DNA of 64,000 bases from NCBI RefSeq assembly GCF_000801105.2, contig NC_079516.1, positions 50,079,265-50,143,264 of the forward strand, given 5' to 3'. The DNA is from Raphanus sativus (taxonomy: Eukaryota > Streptophyta > Magnoliopsida > Brassicales > Brassicaceae). Shown here piece by piece: positions 24,481 through 35,912 of the stretch (position 1 is the first letter of the stretch; the number at the start of each line of letters is the position of its first letter). The translations under genes and the position numbers were made by a program. The notes under the pieces are model-generated. The model did not search any database. It was not told where the DNA came from and worked only from the letters and a program-made list of their open reading frames with translations.

Positions 24481-24839
24481 CTTTTTTGGGCCAACTTCCA
24501 CTTCATTTGAAGTCTCGTGGGTTAAATCAGAAGTCCAATGTAGAATTTGTTGATGTGCCTTGATTTTGGCTTTTGCATCTAGGTGAAAGGCTGAATCTAA
24601 GTATTATACCATCTGGATTGCATCTACTGTGTTGCATCAAGTTATTATAGATGTTACATTTGATTGTTGGCTTATACCCATAAGTCTATGGAGACATAGT
24701 TTTAGAATGCATATTAGTACTATATTATCATGGTATCTTTTAACAAAGTGGGAAATCTCTTCAAAGAAAATCATGGTATCCTCCTATCTTTGATTAGAAA
24801 AAGTGCGAAAAAGTCTAGGTTCAAATTGTGAAGAAACCA

Positions 24840-25620
24840 TTAATAACAATGAGAGAGAGGTTAAAGAAGAAGATTAATAAAAGATTTCATTTTGATCATC
24901 CATAAAACAAAAGAAACTGAAAATCCAAATTAACGTGTAATCCATATATCTTCCTACAAAACACATCAAAGAGACTTTAAAAGTTAAGACTCTAACATCT
25001 CATAAACATATCGCAAACTTTGAAACGATAAACGGTGAGTGTTTAGGTAGACATGACGCCTATTCTTTTTTACCTAAAAGAGATAAAACACCTAAAACGA
25101 AGAACCTACACAAAAGGAGTATTAAATAAAGGGAAATGAATATTAGAATATAATTTACTAATACTAATATTTATAAAAATTATACATATAATCACTAAGC
25201 GACACATAAAAACTAGTTTTTCGAATAATATAATATAGATGTCATGTCGTTGCACACAATACGATTAAATAATCACACAAGTACCATTTATCCAATACCA
25301 TATGAAATGAGAATAATTGAAAATTACCTTTAAAAGTATGTTCGAAGAGCTCCTACTATTATTGACTTCTTGTGAAATTGTTTAACAAAGCATAAATATC
25401 TTCGAAGGATGTTATGATTTCTATCACAACAGTGAGAAAGGGGTTTAAGAAGAAGAAGCGGCAAGATATATGTTCCCTACAAACACACACCAAAGAGATT
25501 TTAAAAGTTAAGACTCTAACATCTAATAAACACATCTCAGAGGTTTAGAAAATAAACAAACTATATGCATATTCTCTCACGAAGAACAACCACAAAATGA
25601 CTATTAAAGAAAACTTACCA
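24840..25620. repeat. Diverged duplication of about 200 bp
   Basis: The stretch at 24850-25040 (GTTAAAGAAGAAGATTAATA ... TTAAGACTCTAACATCTCAT) recurs at about 25435-25560 with the shared phrase AAAAGTTAAGACTCTAACAT. No coding content. Confidence 0.55.
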
Positions 25621-26800
25621 AGTAGAGAAATGAGGAAGAAAGCTTACCCACGTGAGCAAGCATAATTTAAGAGAATAGCTGCTCCTCGGGGAAGATCATC
25701 AAGTACACTTAATTTGTAGTTGATCTTAATAGTGAGACCAAACCATTAGTACCATTTTTATTTCTTGGTGCTGACTAAATACATAATTTTGTGCAATAAA
25801 ATACTGTAATGCATGTTGACTTCACACATTAGTAGTCAAATTTAGTCAATGTTCATGGATTAACAAAAAAAAAATGTTTAAATCTTACTACACCAGTTAT
25901 AATTAGGTGAATTTCACCTTTAAATCTTCTACTAGAGCTAATATCAGAAGGCAAATGTCAGGCTAAAAACAAAAATAAAATCTTCTGAAGAGCTTGAAAC
26001 CCATCAGGTGAAGATGTATTGGCAAATATGATCTTCCTATAAAAAATCCTACAATCAATCACTTCAAAAAGAATGAAGCTGGTATGAAGTGCAATCAAAC
26101 AAAGTTGATACAAAAAAGTAGTAAAAGCTTGTTTGCGTCAAACACTTACAAATTATTCCCATGAACCTGGATTGATAAACATTACATAATCATATGCATG
26201 CATGTTCAATCCTCGTTTTTTAACCCATCAAGCACATTTTCTACGACTCTCATCATCTTCGGATCCGATCTTTTTCCATTATTTCTTCTTTATCTATTAA
26301 ACTAGTTTCTCCTGTTTGTTAGATTTCCCTCCCATTCTTCAGCTCTGCATAGATGCATTTATTTTACTTGCAATCTAGAACTATCTTGTGCAAAATATTC
26401 TACTCAATGCAAAGTAATGAATGGTTTACAAATAACGAAGGTCTTACTTCTGTTTAGTGTTTATACAAACTCACCAACTCACTTCAAAAATAGATTGCAG
26501 GACTCAGTTGAGATTAACAAAGTAAAATAATATAAAGTATTTGCACTATATAAAAAAAAAAACTATTTCCACTAATAACCTTGATAACTGGTTAAATGTT
26601 ACACTATACTATCACTTGTTTTTCAATGAAAACATACAAAACTTCAAATGGATCTATTCCAAAGATAAGGTGATCGAAGCGCATTCTCCAAACCGGACTC
26701 AATCTCCTCCCCCACCGTTCGCATCCGCAATAACTACTCCTACTTCAAGGTGAACTAATCCTACTTTAGTGACTCATCTTTTCTCCCTCGTCTTCCTCCT
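25621..26800. other. Intergenic, nothing recognised
   Basis: AT-rich DNA without convincing codon structure. A short plus ORF at 26541-26753 has no recognisable feature. Confidence 0.3.
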
Positions 26801-26859
26801 CTGTCTCCTCGCTTCTTGGCTCTTCCTCTACCTCTTCCGTCCTTCCGATCTTTAGTGCA

Positions 26860-27525
26860 GTCTCTTGAGCATCTGAGTTTCGTGATCTGGTCTCGGCTTA
26901 CAAGTATACTTTTCAATTGGATTAGCAATTAAACTACTTATCATATATTGTGTTTTTGCTAAGGCAATAAACTACAGGTTGAAAGTCCGTCCAATGGATG
27001 TCAAAACCTTGAGGTCGTTGACCTCAGCAACATATCTTTGATCTAGCCGTACCATGAGAACATGAAAAAAAAAAACGTCATCTTTGACTGCAAACATCGT
27101 TTTTTATCTGCACACTAACTTCAACACATTTGTAATATATATGATCTCTGTATAATGTTTATGAGTTTGGGAAGAAACAACATTTTTTAATAAGTCAGAA
27201 AATGTTAAATGGTAACTTGCGCCACAAGCCTGAACTTTTAAAAGGAAGGTTTTAGTGTGAAGTGTGAATGGCTACCAAAAAAAAGATTTCAGGTGACAAG
27301 CCACCTTGATTGATATTTAGGGTTTTGGCTTAGGGTACAAGCCACTATTTTGACATCTTCCATCGCACAAAAAATTAATAAATTATGAAACTAAAAGTCT
27401 TAACCGCAAAGAAATCAATAGCATAATATCCAAAAGTAAAATTATAATATGTATATCAGAAAATAACGAGCTTGGGAAGAAAGTTTCATTCAAAAGAAAG
27501 AAGACAACGTTTCTGTGTCTAAGCG
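26860..27525 (+). promoter_or_regulatory. Upstream region of the DREB2E copy, duplicated at 41.2-42.5 kb
   Basis: This segment and 41270-42540 share long phrases in order: GATCTGGTCTCGGCTTACAA, TTGGGAAGAAACAAC, TGGTAACTTGCGCC and GATAACGAGCTTGGGAAGAA. The second copy carries an extra 611-bp hAT insertion and lacks the coding region. The region here ends at the ATG of the AP2/ERF ORF, so it is presumably its promoter and leader. Confidence 0.6.
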
Positions 27526-28068
27526 ATGGAGAAAGAAGACAACGTTTCTAACCAGAGCTCCTCTGCTTCTGTAGAACCCTCCAGAAGAAGAAGAAGAAGA
27601 AGAGTCGCTGAGCCAGTTGATACGACGTTAAGTAAATGGGTAAAGGAGGAGGAAGGATTGAAGAAAGTCCGTAGAGTTCAAGCCAGAGGTTCGCGGAAAT
27701 GTTGCATGAGAGGGAAAGGCGGACCGGAGAACCCGGTTTGCCGGTTTAGAGGCGTTCGACAAACGGTTTAGGGGAAATGGGTAGCTGAGATACGTGAACC
27801 TGTGAACCAACGTGGCGGAAACTCGAAGCGTCTTTGGCTTGGAACGTTCGATACTGCAGCTGAAGCCGCCTTGGCTTACGATAGAGCTGCTAGTGCCATG
27901 TATGGACGCTATGCCCGGTTAAATTTCCCGGACCGTTTAGGAAACTGTCCCGGTGGGGAAATGAACGACGAGCCAGGAAGTTCTAGAAGCTATTGGCTGG
28001 AAACTTCCAACGTCTCTGAAACCGGTCATAGCTTGATTGACAAGAAAGATGGGAAGGGTTATCTATAA
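27526..28068 (+). pseudogene. DREB2E: DREB2E-like AP2/ERF gene, 5' part, with amber codon
   Basis: The ORF begins MEKEDNVSNQSSSASVEPSR and carries the DREB2-type CMRGKGGPENPVCRFRGVRQ signature. It then meets TAG at 27769-27771, where family members have the invariant Trp of RGVRQRVWGKW. In the same frame the AP2 domain continues: [40 protein letters not shown] and [15 protein letters not shown], so one TGG to TAG change breaks it. N-terminal wording and AP2 details match Arabidopsis DREB2E (At2g38340, from memory), a DNA-binding activator of dehydration and heat genes. The frame ends at 28068 soon after the AP2 domain; the missing C-terminus lies at 35736-35912 beyond a 7.7-kb insertion. It is almost certainly a dead gene. 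Confidence 0.9.
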
Positions 28069-28319
28069 AGGTTATATGAACTTTTTACACTTTTCTTGTC
28101 TTATATAAAGCATATTCTTTTAGCAGTACTGCAAGCTGAATAAAACCTTAAGGTTCGGAATGGTAAAAGCAATTCAAATGGTGCAGATCAAGCAGATCAA
28201 GCAGAACCAAATTTATGTCTTGCACCAAAATAGTCTTTTATGTCTGTCGTCTGAAAGGTAACCAAATTATAATGAAACATCTTGATATTAATTCCTTTGT
28301 TGTTAATTTATTTTATCAG

Positions 28320-28667
28320 AAGTTGAGTCTCGGAGATTGCTGGATGGTATACGATGGAGAAACACAAAGAGACCCAATATTTATGGCAAAGAAAAACGTT
28401 GGTATAATGACAAATATGAGGAGCTTGGTGTCAGTTAGCTCGAAGAATGTACTATACGAGATAGAAGGATCATACAGCCAAAGAAGTTGCAAAATATTGG
28501 ACGAGAGGAGGAACAAGAAGAAAACGGTGGAGATCAAGAGGAAAGAGGCAATGGTTGGAGGAGTCGCCTTTGGCAAAGATGTGTTTAAACTTATAGTTGA
28601 ACCGGAGATGGAGCCTCGTGTGGCCATGGCATTGACCATCATCCTCGACCAAATGTTTAGATATTGA
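28320..28667 (+). pseudogene. LURP-one-related (DUF567) C-terminal exon
   Basis: After a TTTTATCAG acceptor, an uninterrupted frame runs KLSLGDCWMVYDGETQRDPI ... MEPRVAMALTIILDQMFRY and stops at 28667. This is the C-terminal half of a LURP-one-related (tubby-like fold) protein, whose family typically ends with ..FIVALVVILDEI. The usual first exon of about 90-100 residues is not recognisable upstream, apart from a doubtful VCRLKG before a GTAACC. LOR proteins are plasma-membrane or cytosolic defence-linked proteins with unclear biochemistry. This copy lies inside the disrupted DREB2E gene and is probably an inserted gene fragment. Confidence 0.75.
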
Positions 28668-28947
28668 TTTTTCATTTTCAAGCTTTTTACGTATATATGG
28701 TCTCTCTTTTTGTCATGTAATTTGTGCATGTGTCTTAATAGGGACGAAAACGAATCGGATATCTATGTTTATGATGATATCCGTGTTCTCTCTCGTTTTG
28801 TATTGATCATAACTTTATGATTGGTATTTTCCCATTATTAATGTTTAACATATGGTAAAATTTGTACTTTTGGTTAGGTATTTTAATTAGATGTCTGAAA
28901 AAGACAAAAATAAAATGACATGTATTTAGTGAAAATAATATTATTTT

Positions 28948-31317
28948 GATAGTTGTGAAACACACGCGCCCTCAATTGTGCGAACGTAAAGGCGAAAACC
29001 TAAAACTCGGAGACTGAAATTCGACGCTTCCACCGGTGTTAGTCGTCGCCGGTGGGTCTTGCCATCTCGTGGTGACCTGTCTATCTCTCTCTCCTTCCTC
29101 AGTCATGGATCCGTTGGATCGTTTTTCAGCTCCACAGTTGTCTCCTCCCTTTAAGAATCCGTCTCTCACTTCGGAAGTAGTTACAGTTCCTCTCTCTACG
29201 TCGTCTCCGTCAACTCTTCTCTCTTCATCGTCGGAATTAGCCGTGAGTTCTCCGTCTACGATTCTGGAAGGTCCCAATGGTACGGTTCCTTGCGATTCTA
29301 ATTGTGTCAACGGTTTGGGTCCTCGCGGAAGTGATGTAGTGACCTGTGACACTCAATCCCTTCCTGATACTGGTGTTATCGCCTCTGTTTCTCTCGACTC
29401 TGATGTAAGTGCAGCAATGGAAAATGATTCTACGGTCTTCACTAATGTTATTGCTCCTCCGGATCCTGTGAGTTTTGTTCCATCCTTGGGTTCATGGGCT
29501 AAACCACTTTTCTTCAAGCCCCCTGCTACCCCACCAGAACCAAGCACTCCGTCTGGCTACGACCCTGCTATTGTTGGGAACCAGTTAGCGGCTATGTGGC
29601 CATCGCTTAATGACAAGATTTTGAACAAGCCATTGAAGGGCAGGCAACAATCCCGTTCTCTGCAGCCTCCGATAGAGAAGCTACCACCTCCTGAACTCAA
29701 AGCTGATGGAACCCTGAGATTTCCGTGGGCTGCAAGATTAAATTCTCAATCGCGTAATCTCTATCGGGCAGCTACACCAACTTACAGGCTTGATGGAACA
29801 CCAGAGGTATCTATTCCTTCTAAAGTGCTTAGGCTAGGACCTGAGAATAAGGATGAATATATCATAGGAAAGTTTCATAGGTGTTCTTTACCTCCAGGCG
29901 GGCTTATACATGCTGTAGTAAACAAGATTTGGGGCAGGAGTTGTAAGATTACTTGTAAGAAGGTTGGGGATTCTTCTTATATGTTCCATATCCCTCATCA
30001 GCCCACTCGTCAATGGATCATTCAAAGAGGAGTTTGGCATATTGATGATTGCTTACTTTTTGTACTTCCGTGGATTCCAGAGGGTTCTTTCAAAGTTCCA
30101 GAAATCTATACTCTTCCTGTTTGGGTCATTCTGAAAAACATACCCGACTGCTGTTACTCTAGATTAGGAATAAGCCATGTCGCCTCTGGTCTTGGAGAAC
30201 CTATTCTAACCCATAAGCCTCGTCTAGATTTTACAAGTATGGGAGAAGCTAAAGTCTTAGTAGAAATGGAGTTGGATAAAGCTTTTCCGAAGCTTATTGC
30301 CCTTGATGATAAACAGGGTAGCATTTTCCTGGTTAATGTGGAATATACGTGGATTCCATCAACTTGTGAAAGATGTGGAAACTTAGGCCATAAAGCGAAG
30401 AGGTGTCTTCTTCCTTCGAAGCCTCTACATGATACAAACTTGCAGCAAAAAGAAAAGGATGAAATTAATGGTGAAGTTCCTGTTGTGGATATTGATCTCA
30501 TCATGCAGCAAAGAGAAAATGATACTTCCTCTTCAGAAGCCCCCTCTCATAACAACCCACTGATTAATGGTACTGCCTCGACTGCTGTCTCAGTACATGA
30601 TATCCCTTTAGTGAAAGAGTCTGAAGTCCCTTCAGTAGTTGCAGCTGCTGAAAAAAGCCAATCCTTGCAAACTGATCTGGTGGTAATTCCTCCTCTCTTT
30701 ACATTTTCTTCTGATGTTTCTATGGATTGCCAAGGTACACCAGATATAAATTACAAAACTCACTCACCTTCTTTGCGACTTCAACCGGAGATCCAAACTA
30801 TTTTGCCAAACTTTTCCACTACTTTATCCCCATTAGTAGATTCTCAGTCTACTCCTATTACTGCAACTATTATGGATTCATTTCCATCAAATATTATCAA
30901 CAAGGAAGTACAAAATCCATCCATTGTTGATCCTTTAACCACATCACTTCAAGTTAGTGAATTTGAGAGTCCTTCTCGTTTCACTGTGTTAGAAGCGTTG
31001 GATGAAGTTGAATTGGAGCATAGGAGCTCTTTCAGCTTGACAAGGGGTGGGAGAGAGACAAGACCTCCTATCAAATTTCAAGACTTAGAATGAAAAACAG
31101 TAAAAGGGAGAGGTAAACGTGGCCGACGTGGTCGTAGTTCTTCTCATTAGCTACTTTTTCTCATTTCTTTGGTTCTTTCTAGTTTTGGCCTAATCCTTAG
31201 GTTTGAGACTTATCTTATCATGAAGTGTTTCATGCAAACTTTATCAAACTTAAGATTTTATAGCCTTATCTTGTAATGTTTTATGTTTTAATTGAAAGCC
31301 TTTAGTCAAAAAAAAAA
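28948..31317 (+). mobile_element. LINE insertion carrying ORF1 only
   Basis: The element starts just after 28947 and ends in a poly-A run (31308-31317). It is flanked by an exact 11-bp direct repeat AATATTATTTT (28937-28947 and 31316-31326, sharing the A tail), the mark of target-primed reverse transcription. It encodes a gag-like ORF1 and then a 3' UTR of about 170 bp. The endonuclease, reverse transcriptase and RNase H of ORF2 are missing. Such deletion copies must be moved by another LINE's enzymes. Confidence 0.8.
29105..31093 (+). CDS. LINE ORF1 protein (DUF4283 plus CCHC zinc knuckle)
   Basis: An open frame of about 662 codons starts MDPLDRFSAPQLSPPFKN. It has a Ser/Pro-rich N-terminus and a DUF4283-type fold around IIGKFHRCSLPPGGLIHAVV ... 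WHIDDCLLFVLPWIPEG. A zinc knuckle follows near residue 420, CERCGNLGHKAKRC (C-x2-C-x4-H-x4-C). The C-terminus is long and low-complexity. This is the nucleic-acid-binding ORF1 of plant L1-type LINEs. The ORF ends ...FQDLE-TGA, but the same frame continues KTVKGRGKRGRRGRSSSH to a TAG. The family's basic tail is therefore probably cut off by a TGG to TGA change. An earlier in-frame start at 29036 is possible, but MDP follows better context. Being open for 2 kb, the insertion is fairly young. Confidence 0.85.
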   Translation: MDPLDRFSAPQLSPPFKNPSLTSEVVTVPLSTSSPSTLLSSSSELAVSSPSTILEGPNGTVPCDSNCVNGLGPRGSDVVTCDTQSLPDTGVIASVSLDSDVSAAMENDSTVFTNVIAPPDPVSFVPSLGSWAKPLFFKPPATPPEPSTPSGYDPAIVGNQLAAMWPSLNDKILNKPLKGRQQSRSLQPPIEKLPPPELKADGTLRFPWAARLNSQSRNLYRAATPTYRLDGTPEVSIPSKVLRLGPENKDEYIIGKFHRCSLPPGGLIHAVVNKIWGRSCKITCKKVGDSSYMFHIPHQPTRQWIIQRGVWHIDDCLLFVLPWIPEGSFKVPEIYTLPVWVILKNIPDCCYSRLGISHVASGLGEPILTHKPRLDFTSMGEAKVLVEMELDKAFPKLIALDDKQGSIFLVNVEYTWIPSTCERCGNLGHKAKRCLLPSKPLHDTNLQQKEKDEINGEVPVVDIDLIMQQRENDTSSSEAPSHNNPLINGTASTAVSVHDIPLVKESEVPSVVAAAEKSQSLQTDLVVIPPLFTFSSDVSMDCQGTPDINYKTHSPSLRLQPEIQTILPNFSTTLSPLVDSQSTPITATIMDSFPSNIINKEVQNPSIVDPLTTSLQVSEFESPSRFTVLEALDEVELEHRSSFSLTRGGRETRPPIKFQDLE

Positions 31318-31326
31318 TATTATTTT

Positions 31327-31990
31327 ATCATAAAAATAAATAAAAATTGTATTTTAAATTATAGTAGCTAAATAATACATTAATTCAATAATATTATAAA
31401 AACTGTACATATAAAACTAATCATGTAGTATATAATAAATTTTACATATACACATGCATATATTTATGTCATATATTTATTTTTCAAAATTTTGTTAAAT
31501 ATTTCTATTTGTAAATGACTGATTTATAAAATTACGGGTATTTAAGTATCGAATCAAAACTGTAACAGATATGGGATCATTTGTCCACTCCTAAGTTTAT
31601 ATGTTACACATGAAAAGTATTTTGAGTTTCCTAAAAAGAAAATCTAAGTTTTATATTACATATGAACATAGACAACTCTTATTTTCATTTAAAAAAAATC
31701 GCCTAGATATATACTACAAAATATGCAGACACTCAATTATTGATTATTTTTTAGGGGCGGTTAACAGAAGGAGGCGGCTGATCAGCCGGATATGTTTAAT
31801 AATTGTCGGTTTTGAGAAAAAGAGGGATGGGGGAATAACCATATTATTATGAAACAATTTCAATGATGTATTCGATATTAGACGAAAGTGTCGAGGAAAT
31901 TAAGATCAGGTGACTTTTCTACATATTTAATTTGTTTTCTGAAAGCTGGTTATATACATACATATTTATTTCCCCTTCTATATTTCATGT
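31327..31990. other. AT-rich spacer between two LINE pieces
   Basis: No exon or repeat end was recognised. A small plus ORF at 31601-31852 has no recognisable feature. Confidence 0.3.
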
Positions 31991-32660
31991 TTGAAGATGT
32001 TGAAGTGAGTTGCGTTGAAGTGTTCTGTGTGCTTACTAGATAGGAAGACTTATCAAATGGCAACTTGGCAAGAAGCTATGTTTTACCTCTACCTCGGGCA
32101 TGTGTTTGTTTGCCTTCATCAGTCCAGGGATAATGTTACTAATTTTCAAGAGAGCTACAAGTCATGTTCCCTTGAGGATTATATCAAACAAAGATGGCAC
32201 GATTCTCAAGTTTTTCAATCACGTGTTTCACCTCAACACGAAAGTTGATTTCATTGAGAAATTCACGAGTGTTTCGCCTCTCAAGAGAGCTACAAGTCAT
32301 GTTCCCTACAAGTCATTGATTTCAATCACGAGTGTTTCGCCTCTCAAACACTCGTTTTTCACATATGGAAGCAAAGAAACAACCTCATCCACAATGCTGT
32401 CTCTCTGCCTCCTACTCATGTCTTTAGGACCATTGACAGAGAATTAAGAAACATCTTTTCTGCCAGAAGGTCTTACAAGCACTTCACCTCGCTTATGGTT
32501 CTTTGGTTCCAATAGGCGGTTAAGATTTCCACTTGTTTAGGAAGTTAATGATCCATCTTGTTTTTTCTTTCTTTTTGCCAAGATGTATCAAATCCTTTGA
32601 TCTTGCTTTTGCATCATCACCTTTCTTTAATGATATTTACAGTTTAGCAAAAAAAAAAAA
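31990..32660 (+). mobile_element. 5'-truncated LINE, ORF2 C-terminal tail and poly-A
   Basis: Plus-strand translation near 32370-32513 gives QRNNLIHNAVSLPPTHVFRT then IDRELRNIFSARRSYKHFTS and LMVLWFQ. This is the typical end of plant LINE ORF2 after the zinc-binding reverse transcriptase domain (RNNLxHN ... IxREVRN ... LMxLW). A 3' UTR and a 12-base A run (32648-32660) follow. Upstream, phrases such as AAGAGAGCTACAAGTCATGT and TCACGAGTGTTTCGCCTC occur twice, so the copy is internally rearranged. Confidence 0.65.
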
Positions 32661-32940
32661 TTCAATGAGAAGCTTCTAGTTAAGCAAGAGAGCGAAAATC
32701 TCCAAATACTCGACTTGACTATTGACTATTGACTAGTACATTCTTTGCTAAAACCGGATTATATATTTGTGTTTGTCTTATATGATGTTAGTGTCAGGTC
32801 ATGGGCTGTGCATGCTTGTCAGCGCATTTGAACATAGTCCAACATTTAAGGCCCAAATTGGAATTTATATAATATGAACTTTTAACTTAATGTTTTAATT
32901 TAGGGGCCTTTATTTTTCTCGTCTGAAACAGTAATTCAAG

Positions 32941-35333
32941 TCCATGTTATTATATAAAAACTTGGTTCTTCAAAGTTACTAATTAACATGATTGTAACAT
33001 GTGTCAGTAAATTTTTAAGATGGTGACATATGTCAAAAACATGATATAATTTTTTTTTATTTATTATTTAATAGAGATTTAAAAAAGAAAAATCTTCTAA
33101 AAAAGGAAAGTTTCTAAACAATTATTATTAAATAATTTTTATAATTACTTTTCACTATTAAATAAAATTTAGAATTATTTCTTCAATATTATTTTTAGTA
33201 TATATATTTTGAATCATTATATATTTTAGAAAAAGAAAATTACTATTACATAGTCTTTTAAAATTCTATATTATAAAATATTTGATAGTAATTCTTTTTT
33301 TAAAAGACTAAACAAAAATAATAATTGCAAAAAGGTATTAGAAAGTTAATTCTTTTTTAAAAAAATTATAATGTTTATTATTAAACTCACTAAAGATAGA
33401 GAATTATAAAAAATAAATTCAACTTTTTAAAAAAATGTTAAACAAACGAATTGTAAAATCCCACAATTTCAATTATTTAATAAAAACATGGAGAAAAACT
33501 AACTTTATAATAAATACTATTCCTTTTTAAAAGCCTAATTAAAAAAAAAATTTAAAAATACTCTTATTATTTTCTTATAAGTAACTAAATTTCCTTTCTA
33601 ATAGATAATTGTATGTTAAAAATTATGACAAAAAATAGCTACAAACATTTCACATCTATATTTAGGTTTAAGTTTCCACATATTATTTTTACAAAACACA
33701 ATAGTATTTACATGAAAAGTATTACCTGAGTATTTTCTTTTAATTTCTTGATACAACTCAACATTTTATTATCATTATTACATTTTATTATAACATAACT
33801 TTCAATTTTGATGTTGTTATTTACATCATATATTAAACATATATTTTCTATTAAACATAAAATAGTTGCATAAAAATCATAAGGAAAAACTAATAAAATA
33901 ATTAGTTTTCCTTTTCTAAAAAAAAAAGTATAAATAAAAATGTAAAGGTAAAGTAATATTATTTTCCTTATAATTAACTAAATTTATTTTTTAATAATTC
34001 TGTGTTAAAAAAATATAAAACAAGAATAACTTAAAACATTTCACCTGATATAATTGCGACATGTGTCAATTACTAAAAAAAAATAGATTTTGAATGTGTC
34101 AATCAAAACTGACATTATGTGAAAATATTTTTTTTCATAAAATCTTAAATAAAAGAGATTTTTTTAAAAAAAAAATTCTTTTCTAATCTTAACCAATTAA
34201 GATTTTTTTTCTTTTCTTTTAAATCCTAACCGGAGAGAATTGTAAAGTAATAATAGTAATTTTTAATTTAAAAAGTTAATGATAAACATGATATTAACAA
34301 TTATTTAATTAACAATACAAATTGAAAAAGAAAACATTAGTGATTGAAAAAAACGAATTTTGAAAATGCCATCTTTTAAAAATAATTAATATTAACTGGA
34401 AATAATTATTTGATAGAAATTTTGTTTTTATGTATCCTAGATGAAATATAATTGTAAAAGATTAAGTAATAGTAATTTCCTTTTCTAAAATCCTAAAAGC
34501 TGTAAAAGAATATTTGATAGTTTTTTTTCCTTTTTTCTAAAATAAATCCTAAACCAAAGAAATTTGTATCATATTTCTAAGTCCTAACCAAAAGAAAATT
34601 GTAAAAAAAAATATTTATTAATAAAATATTTAAAGAGAGTATATGATGATGAACATAATATTAAAAATTCTTTAATTAACGAAAGAAGTGTAAAAGTGGT
34701 ATTGATACAAACTGTTAATAAAATCAATTTTAGATTATTTATTAATAACGAGAAATAATTATTTGATAGCAATTTTTTTTCTGAAATTTTAAAGAGAATA
34801 TAATTGTAATAGGTTATATGACAAAATTTTCCTTTTCTAAAATCTAAAAAATGTAAAAGAGTATTTATTTTTTTATTTAATTTATTAATTTTAATTAAAT
34901 AGGAGATTTATAAAAAAAAAAAAATTTAAATCCTAGCAAAATAAACTTTTTAAAACTTATTTAATAAAGCATTAAGTTAGTATATAAAAACATATATAAT
35001 ATTGTCTTTGACTCGATTGGTGTATTTGACTTTGATTTCTTTTTACCTTTCATTCAATTTCTTATTTTGTGTTGTGTTGAGTTTAAACGTTTAGGTATAG
35101 TATATTTTTTAATCCTAATTGCAAAATTTACAACATTGATCTATGAACAATGATTATAAAATATAAATATTAACTTGAACTTATGTGTGAAAAAAAAAAT
35201 TTAATTATAAAATAAATCTCACACAACATATGCAGAAAAATCATAAAACTATAATAAATTAATTTTTTATTATGTTTTTATTAAACTAAAACATCAAACA
35301 AAATCCGTTACAACGCAACGGGCTCATATCTAG
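32941..35333 (+). mobile_element. Helitron, non-autonomous
   Basis: The right end is a textbook Helitron terminus. A short hairpin CCGTT-ACAACGC-AACGG (35305-35321) is followed 7-8 bases later by CTAG (35330-35333) and then T. The left end is placed at TCCATGTTATTATATAAAAA, followed by CATGATTGTAACATGTGTCA, resembling the TC..ACATGTGTC start of crucifer ATREP-type Helitrons. The expected A before TC is not exact, so the left limit may be off by tens of bases. The 2.4-kb interior is AT-rich with no Rep/helicase frame. Confidence 0.65.
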
Positions 35334-35735
35334 TGGATAATAAAACCACAACCCATAGTAACTTTAATTCAGCGTTCCAGTAGGCATCATTAAGTTTTTA
35401 TTTGGCATCATTATTTTTTCTATACCTCGATTGATCTATGTTCTCGTATATAATTTTAAAGTTTTTTTCTCAGTTTCGACAATTTCATCTGAGTGTTTTT
35501 AATACTTTTGATTCTTTGAACCTCAAACACATGCAAACTCATTGTGGTCTATATGAGAAATTTTAGTTGTGGGAGAACTACATTGTATTTTCCATCAACG
35601 CTCACCAGAAAGCCGATGGACACGCAGCCACCCGATTCGACAATCTAGCTACAAACACAGTTCATACAACTCCATAAAGCGATATATTCAAATGATTCAA
35701 GATCTCTATACGATATACCTTCTCTCTTTAATATA

Positions 35736-35912
35736 AACAATGGCCAAGACAAGGGTAAGGATCTTGATCGTGTGAATGATAATGAGATAGTGAAATCAGA
35801 GGAAGATTACATCTTTCATCGATTTGAACTGGATAGCGGACTGTTGTACAGTGAATCTAGTTATTACCACGGAGGCGGATTCGATCCGTATTTAGAGTAC
35901 TTCAGGTTTTAA
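35736..35912 (+). pseudogene. DREB2E: DREB2E C-terminal part, separated from its 5' part
   Basis: The frame reads NNGQDKGKDLDRVNDNEIVK, then SEEDYIFHRFELDSGLLYSE and SSYYHGGGFDPYLEYFRF with a TAA at 35910. This matches the end of Arabidopsis DREB2E, which closes ...KLDNGLLYNEP...GGGFDSYFEYFRF. It carries the EYFRF-type terminus of the DREB2 acidic activation region. The N-terminal and AP2 parts lie at 27526-28068 in the same orientation, so one gene was split by insertions at 28.07-35.7 kb. Confidence 0.85.

Noticed and set aside
30154..30504. Minus-strand frame inside LINE ORF1
   Set aside because: It overlaps the well-supported ORF1, including its zinc knuckle, and has no features of its own.
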